Below are positions 59,550 to 64,000 of a stretch of 64,000 nucleotides of DNA, piece by piece. The stretch comes from Pseudomonas monsensis. Lineage in GTDB: Bacteria > Pseudomonadota > Gammaproteobacteria > Pseudomonadales > Pseudomonadaceae. Positions within the stretch are counted from its first letter, which is position 1. Each line of letters starts with the position of its first letter. Both the position numbers and the translations under genes were made by a program. The stretch is from assembly GCF_014268495.2 (NCBI RefSeq), contig NZ_CP077087.1:3475501-3539500 (forward strand). Direction: 5' to 3'. The notes below the pieces were generated by a model. The model ran no database searches, was not told the origin of the DNA, and saw only the letters and a program-made list of their open reading frames with translations.

Positions 59550-60677
59550 TTAAAGGTTTCGAGAGATGACCATGCGCTGAATGTCGCTGGTGCCTTCGTA
59601 GATCTGGCAGACGCGCACGTCGCGGTAGATGCGCTCCAGCGGGAAGTCGTTGAGGTAACCGTAACCGCCCAGCGTCTGCAACGCCATTGAGCAGACCTTC
59701 TCGGCCATTTCCGAGGCGAACAGTTTCGCCATCGAGGCTTCGACCAGTGCTGGTTGGCCGCTGTCACGCAGGGCGGCGGCGTAATGCACCATTTGCCGGG
59801 CGACGGCGATCTGCGTGGCCATGTCGGCCAAGCGGAAGGCAACGGCCTGGTGTTCGATGATCGGCTTGCCAAAGGTGTCGCGTTCACGGGCGTAATCGCG
59901 CGCCGCTTCGAACGCGGCACGGGCCATGCCCACCGCTTGCGAAGCGATGCCAACGCGCCCGCCTTCAAGGTTGGCCAGGGCAATCTTGTAGCCCTCTCCC
60001 TCTTCGCCCAAACGGTTGGCCACCGGCACTTTCACGTCTTCGAAAAGAATCTGGCAGGTGTCGGACGCGTGCTGGCCGAGCTTGTCTTCGACCCGGGCGA
60101 CTTTATAGCCCGGCGAATCGGTAGGCACGATAAACGCGCTGATTCCGCGTTTGCCGGCGCTCGGGTCGGTCACCGCAAACACGATCACGATCCCGGCGTT
60201 CTGCCCGGAGGTGATGAACTGTTTGCAGCCGTTGAGCACATAGTGATCGCCCTCCAGCCGTGCGCGGGTTTTCAGGCTGCTGGCGTCGGAGCCGGCCTGC
60301 GGCTCGGTCAAGGCGAAAGCGCCGAGCATGGCGCCGCTGGCCAGCGGCTTGAGGAAGCGCTCGCGCTGATCGTCGTTGCCGAACTTGAGGATCGGCACGC
60401 ACCCCACCGAGTTGTGCACGCTCATGATGGTCGAGCAGGCGCCGTCGCCGGCAGCGATTTCTTCCAGGGCCATGGCGTAAGCCAGGTAACCGGTGTCACA
60501 GCCGCCCCACTGCTCCGGCACGAGCATGCCGAAAAAGCCCAGCCCGGCCATTTCGCCGATGGCTTCCTTGGGGAAACGGTGCTCGCGATCCCACTCGGCG
60601 GCGAACGGTTTCAGGCGTTCCTCGGCAAACTGCCGGGCCATGTCGCGGATCTGGGTTTGGTCTTCGTTGGGAATCAT
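59550..60677 (-). CDS. Acyl-CoA dehydrogenase, probably short/branched-chain (2-methylbutyryl-CoA)
   Basis: A 375-residue FAD enzyme with AFALTEPQAGSDAS, a typical HASDTCQILFEDVKVP segment, TLGGYGYLNDFPLERIYRD, and the catalytic glutamate in YEGTSDIQRM. In this operon context it should oxidise 2-methylbutyryl-CoA to tiglyl-CoA in isoleucine breakdown. It is paralogous to the isobutyryl-CoA enzyme on the opposite strand. Confidence 0.92.
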   Translation of the reverse strand: MIPNEDQTQIRDMARQFAEERLKPFAAEWDREHRFPKEAIGEMAGLGFFGMLVPEQWGGCDTGYLAYAMALEEIAAGDGACSTIMSVHNSVGCVPILKFGNDDQRERFLKPLASGAMLGAFALTEPQAGSDASSLKTRARLEGDHYVLNGCKQFITSGQNAGIVIVFAVTDPSAGKRGISAFIVPTDSPGYKVARVEDKLGQHASDTCQILFEDVKVPVANRLGEEGEGYKIALANLEGGRVGIASQAVGMARAAFEAARDYARERDTFGKPIIEHQAVAFRLADMATQIAVARQMVHYAAALRDSGQPALVEASMAKLFASEMAEKVCSMALQTLGGYGYLNDFPLERIYRDVRVCQIYEGTSDIQRMVISRNL

Positions 60678-60709
60678 GGTGAATCCTTAATCAGGGTTGC
60701 AACACAGAA

Positions 60710-60805
60710 CCCTGTGGGAGCGGGCTTGCCCGCGATGGGGCCGTGTCAGTGAACGTATCGGCCACATGACACTCCGTCATCGCGGGCAAGCCCGCTCCCA
60801 CAGGG
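60710..60805. repeat. REP/BIME pair (GTGGGAGCGGGC family)
   Basis: The outer arms CCCTGTGGGAGCGGGC and GCCCGCTCCCACAGGG continue inwards through TTGCCCGCGATG and CATCGCGGGCAA. The pair separates the acyl-CoA dehydrogenase gene from the thiolase gene within the same-strand set. Confidence 0.9.
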
Positions 60806-60818
60806 ACGAGTGTCAACT

Positions 60819-62012
60819 TCAATAGACGCATTCCAGCGCCATGGCCGTGGCTTCACCACCGCCGATGCAGATCGCCGCAATCCCGCGTTTCAGGCCTTTC
60901 TGGCGCAGGGCCGAGAGCAAGGTCACCAGAATCCGCGCGCCCGAGGCGCCAATCGGGTGGCCCAGCGCGCAGGCACCGCCATGCACATTGAGTTTGTCGT
61001 GGGGGATTTCCAGATGGGTCATCGCCGCCATCGCCACCACGGCGAACGCTTCGTTGATTTCAAACAGATCGACCTGATCCAGCGCCCAATCGGTCTTCTT
61101 CACCAGCTTCTTGATCGCACCGATCGGCGCCACCGGGAACAGGCCCGGGGTGTCGGCAAACGCCGCATGGCCGTGAATCACCGCCAGCGGCTTGAGGCCA
61201 AGTTTCTGTGCTTGCGACTGGCGCATCAGCACCAGAGCCGCAGCGCCGTCAGAGATCGAGCTGGAGTTCGCTGCCGTCACCGTGCCGCCTTCGCGGAACG
61301 CCGGTTTCAGCGAGGCAACCTTGTCCAGTTTGGCTTTCGGCGGCTGCTCGTCGTTGATGATCAGCACCTGCTCTTTACCGACAGTCACGGTCAGCGGCAC
61401 GATCTCGGCCTTGAAGCTGCCGTCCTTGATTGCCTGCTGGGCGCGGGTAGTCGAGGCAATGGCAAAGGCGTCCTGCGCTTCACGGCTGAAGTCGTTGGTT
61501 TCGGCGCAGTCTTCGGCGAAGGTGCCCATCAGGCGGCCCTTGTCGTAGGCGTCTTCGAGGCCGTCGAGGAACATCGAATCCAGCACTCGGCCATGGCCCA
61601 TGCGATAACCGGCGCGAGCGCGGTCCAGCAGGTATGGCGAGTTGGACATGCTTTCCATGCCGCCGGCGATCACCACGTCGGCGCTGCCGGCCAGCAACAT
61701 GTCGTGAGCCAGAATGGTGGTTTCCATGCCGGAGCCGCACATCTTGTTGACCGTGGTGCAGCGGGTGGACTTGTCCAGCCCGGCACCGAGTGCCGCCTGA
61801 CGTGCCGGCGCCTGGCCGAGGCCAGCCGGCAACACGCAACCGAACAGCACCTCGTCGACCGCGTCGCTGGCAACTCCGGCGCGTTCAACGGCGGCTTTGA
61901 TCGCCGCAGCACCGAGTTGCGGGGCGCTGAGACTTTTCAGTTCGCCCTGGAAACCGCCCATCGGCGTGCGGACGGCGCTGACGATAACAATCGGATCATT
62001 GGAAATAGTCAT
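60819..62012 (-). CDS. Acetyl-CoA acetyltransferase (thiolase)
   Basis: A 397-residue thiolase. The nucleophilic cysteine lies in NKMCGSGMET, the histidine in CALGHPIGASGARI and the second cysteine in AICIGGGEATAM. In this cluster it probably cleaves 2-methylacetoacetyl-CoA to propionyl-CoA and acetyl-CoA, as proposed for FadAx in P. putida, rather than acting mainly in acetoacetyl-CoA turnover. Confidence 0.93.
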   Translation of the reverse strand: MTISNDPIVIVSAVRTPMGGFQGELKSLSAPQLGAAAIKAAVERAGVASDAVDEVLFGCVLPAGLGQAPARQAALGAGLDKSTRCTTVNKMCGSGMETTILAHDMLLAGSADVVIAGGMESMSNSPYLLDRARAGYRMGHGRVLDSMFLDGLEDAYDKGRLMGTFAEDCAETNDFSREAQDAFAIASTTRAQQAIKDGSFKAEIVPLTVTVGKEQVLIINDEQPPKAKLDKVASLKPAFREGGTVTAANSSSISDGAAALVLMRQSQAQKLGLKPLAVIHGHAAFADTPGLFPVAPIGAIKKLVKKTDWALDQVDLFEINEAFAVVAMAAMTHLEIPHDKLNVHGGACALGHPIGASGARILVTLLSALRQKGLKRGIAAICIGGGEATAMALECVY

Positions 62013-62024
62013 GACAAATCCTCC

Positions 62025-62786
62025 TTACTTGGCGGCCATGCGCAAGGCGCCGTCGAGACGGATCACCTCACCGTTGAGCATGCTGTTTTCGATGATATGC
62101 CGAACCAGCGCAGCGTACTCCGCCGGTTTGCCCAGGCGTGGCGGGAATGGCACGCCGGCAGCGAGGGAGTCGCGGACTTCCGGGGTCATGCCGGCCATCA
62201 TCGGCGTTTCGAAAATGCCCGGGGCGATGGTCATCACGCGGATGCCGAAGCGCGCCAGTTCACGGGCGGCCGGCAGGGTCAGGCTGGCAATCGCGCCTTT
62301 GGAGGCGGAATACGCGGCCTGGCCGATCTGGCCGTCGAACGCGGCCACCGAAGCGGTGTTGATGATCACCCCGCGTTCGCCGTCGGCATTCGCGTCGCTT
62401 TCGGCGATAGCCGCCGCGGCCAGACGCAGCATGTTGAAGCTGCCGATCAGGTTGACGTTGATCACCTGGGCAAAACTGGACAGCGCATGCGGGCCGTTCT
62501 TGCCGAGGATCTTCTCGCCCCGGACGATGCCGGCGCAGTTGACCAGACCATTGAGACTGCCAAAGGCTTTGACCGTCGCCTGCACCGCTGCTTCGGCAGC
62601 GGCCTCGTTGCTGATGTCGGCGACCACGCTTTGCGCGCCGAGGCGCTGGGCCTGGGCGGCAACGGCTTCGGCGTTCATGTCCACCAGCATCACTTTGGCG
62701 CCGGCGTTGACCAGCAACTCAGCGGTGGCCGCACCCAGGCCGGACGCGCCGCCGGTGACGATAAAAACCTTGTTCTCGATCTGCAT
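62025..62786 (-). CDS. SDR family 3-hydroxyacyl-CoA dehydrogenase (HSD10/FadB2x-like)
   Basis: A 253-residue short-chain dehydrogenase with the NAD site VTGGASGLGAATAELL near the N-terminus, the acidic residue of VDMNAEA for NAD preference, and the YSASKGA active-site motif (YxxxK). It resembles type-II 3-hydroxyacyl-CoA dehydrogenases that oxidise 2-methyl-3-hydroxybutyryl-CoA. It lies 12 bp upstream of the thiolase gene. Confidence 0.92.
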   Translation of the reverse strand: MQIENKVFIVTGGASGLGAATAELLVNAGAKVMLVDMNAEAVAAQAQRLGAQSVVADISNEAAAEAAVQATVKAFGSLNGLVNCAGIVRGEKILGKNGPHALSSFAQVINVNLIGSFNMLRLAAAAIAESDANADGERGVIINTASVAAFDGQIGQAAYSASKGAIASLTLPAARELARFGIRVMTIAPGIFETPMMAGMTPEVRDSLAAGVPFPPRLGKPAEYAALVRHIIENSMLNGEVIRLDGALRMAAK

Positions 62787-62801
62787 GACTGACTTCCTGA
62801 T

Positions 62802-64000
62802 TCAAGCTGAAACGTTGTGCGCCGCGGCCTCTTGAGCCTTGGCGATTTCCTGGTTGCGCAAGATAAAGCGCTGCAATTTGCCGCTTGGGGTTTTCGGCAA
62901 TTCGCTGACAAATTCGATTTCACGCGGGTATGAATGCGCGGCCAGACGCTTGCGCACGTGTTGCCGCAACTCCTCGGCCAGCGCCGGTTCGGCGCGGTAT
63001 TGCGGGTTGAGCACGACGAAGGCCTTGACCAGTTCGGTGCGCTCCGGATCGGGCTTGCCGACCACCGCCGCTTCGACCACCGCCGGGTGCTCGATCAGCG
63101 CACTTTCGACATCGAACGGACCGACGCGATAACCGGATGTGGTGATTACGTCATCGCTGCGGCCGACGAAGCTGATGCTGCCGTCCGGGTTCCACTCCAC
63201 AGTGTCGCCGCTGAGGTAGTAGTTGCCGACGAAGGCCTTGGTCGGCACGCCTTCATAGCCGGCGAACCAGCACATCGGCGATTGCGGACGGTCGATGGCA
63301 AGAATCCCCGGCTGGCCGACGCCGAGTTCGTTGCAGTGCTCGTCGAGCACCACGATGCGATGGCCCGGCGAGGCGAAACCGGCGGCACCGAGGTGGATCG
63401 GGTGCTCCAGGCCGTGGTGGTTGCACAGGACCATGCCCAGTTCGGTCTGGCCGTAATGGTCGTGAATGACTACGCCGAGGTTGTCGGCGAACCAGCGGAT
63501 CACTTCCGGGTTCAGCGGCTCGCCGGCGCTGCTGACGATGCGCAGCTTGCCCTTGATCGACTTGGCGAATTCGTTGCCGCCGGCGATCAGCAGACGATAG
63601 GCCGTCGGCGAACCGGTGAGGTTGGTGATGTTGTACTTGTTGATCACCCGGCAGGTGCTTTCGAGAGTGAACGGGCCATCATAGAAGGTGATCGGATGCC
63701 CCATGGCCATCGGGCCGGTGACGCCGAAATAGATGCCATAGGCCCAGCCCGGATCGGCGACATTCCAGAATGACTCTTCAGGACGCAAATCCACCGCGTC
63801 GCGGGTGTAGCTCTGGAACGCGACGATCGCCTTGAGCGGCACTGATAGCGCTTTCGACGGGCCGGTAGTGCCCGAGGTGAACATCAGTAGGAACGGCTCC
63901 TCGCCCGTCAGCAATACCGGCTCGCAGACGTTGGAATAGTTGGCCAGTTCGGCCCAGAAACTGAAGTCGCCACGGACAATGCCCTGGCCCTTGGCGCCGC
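62802..64000 (-). CDS. AMP-binding acyl-CoA synthetase, partial (N-terminus beyond the window)
   Basis: The frame is open to the right edge; bases 63915-64000 continue it with GQGIVRGDFSFWAEL, so the first codons lie outside. About 399 C-terminal residues are visible. The AMP-binding P-loop is LLMFTSGTTGPSKA, the acyl/AMP region is DHYGQTELGM, and the C-terminal GYRVGPFDVESALIEH and the catalytic lysine in PSGKLQRF complete the ANL fold. It activates a short or branched acid to its CoA ester using ATP, feeding the beta-oxidation-like enzymes encoded downstream. Confidence 0.92.
   Translation of the reverse strand, partial: GAKGQGIVRGDFSFWAELANYSNVCEPVLLTGEEPFLLMFTSGTTGPSKALSVPLKAIVAFQSYTRDAVDLRPEESFWNVADPGWAYGIYFGVTGPMAMGHPITFYDGPFTLESTCRVINKYNITNLTGSPTAYRLLIAGGNEFAKSIKGKLRIVSSAGEPLNPEVIRWFADNLGVVIHDHYGQTELGMVLCNHHGLEHPIHLGAAGFASPGHRIVVLDEHCNELGVGQPGILAIDRPQSPMCWFAGYEGVPTKAFVGNYYLSGDTVEWNPDGSISFVGRSDDVITTSGYRVGPFDVESALIEHPAVVEAAVVGKPDPERTELVKAFVVLNPQYRAEPALAEELRQHVRKRLAAHSYPREIEFVSELPKTPSGKLQRFILRNQEIAKAQEAAAHNVSA

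Noticed and set aside
60810..62792. Plus-strand frame of 660 codons opposite the thiolase and SDR genes
   Set aside because: Shadow frame; both minus-strand genes have complete active-site motifs.
1..64000. CRISPR arrays, rRNA and tRNA genes, insertion sequences
   Set aside because: None found: the only repeated sequences are REP/BIME palindromes, single or paired, with no regular spacers and no transposase.

Overview
The window reads as chromosomal DNA of a Pseudomonas of the fluorescens group. The coding sequences have the high GC and strong third-position bias of that genus. Intergenic spaces carry the typical Pseudomonas REP/BIME palindromes (GTGGGAGC...GCTCCCAC, GGCGAGGGAGC..., GCTGCGATCTTTT...). 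The gene families and their order (arnBCADTEF-ugd, pstSCAB, nspC with its synthase, puuA-potF-puuB, pqiBC, PP_2213-2217-like acyl-CoA genes) also fit. Nearly all of it is coding; I see no rRNA, tRNA, CRISPR array, insertion sequence or prophage.

Layout. 1-6.7 kb: a minus-strand redox group (partial FAD monooxygenase, Old Yellow Enzyme, DsbA-like protein) lies divergent from a plus-strand periplasmic dehydrogenase (tri-haem cytochrome c, 2Fe-2S subunit, Tat-exported molybdopterin subunit). A LysR regulator follows at 6.8-7.7 kb. 7.9-10.3 kb: the carboxynorspermidine pathway. 10.4-15.6 kb (minus): pstSCAB followed by a Fic-like and a HAD-like gene in place of phoU. 16.0-21.0 kb: an AraC regulator divergent from a putrescine-utilisation operon (puuA, polyamine-binding protein, puuB). 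21.2-23.4 kb: pqiB-pqiC. 23.3-44.8 kb: a long envelope/iron region with a ColS-like histidine kinase, an Ais-like histidine phosphatase, a second ArnT, another GT39 transferase, a ferric-iron ABC transporter, a lone tyrosine recombinase, and the complete arn operon with ugd and a further GT39 gene. 44.9-55.2 kb: a GNAT enzyme, a LysR regulator, and a catabolic-looking cluster of an ArgH-family lyase, an amino-acid-type ABC transporter, two NodB-fold hydrolases, an MmgE/PrpD protein and an MFS transporter. 55.4-56.1 kb: an HPP membrane protein. 56.3-64 kb: two back-to-back branched-chain acyl-CoA degradation groups, the last gene cut by the window end.

How the parts work together. Three themes recur. 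The first is remodelling of lipid A and LPS core, which gives cationic-peptide resistance, tied by position and by a shared candidate operator to a metal-sensing kinase and ferric-iron uptake. The second is polyamine synthesis and catabolism. The third is C-N bond and branched-chain catabolism. The two strongest leads are these. (1) The 45-55 kb cluster pairs an ArgH-superfamily lyase with an MmgE/PrpD protein and an amino-acid ABC importer, the enzyme pairing known for iminodisuccinate/EDDS-type aminopolycarboxylates. (2) An 11-bp-spaced TTTTTCA direct repeat lies in front of both the Ais-like phosphatase and arnB, next to a ColS-like kinase that has no adjacent response regulator. A third lead is a GGCGCAATGT operator shared by three promoter regions linked to the two LysR genes.
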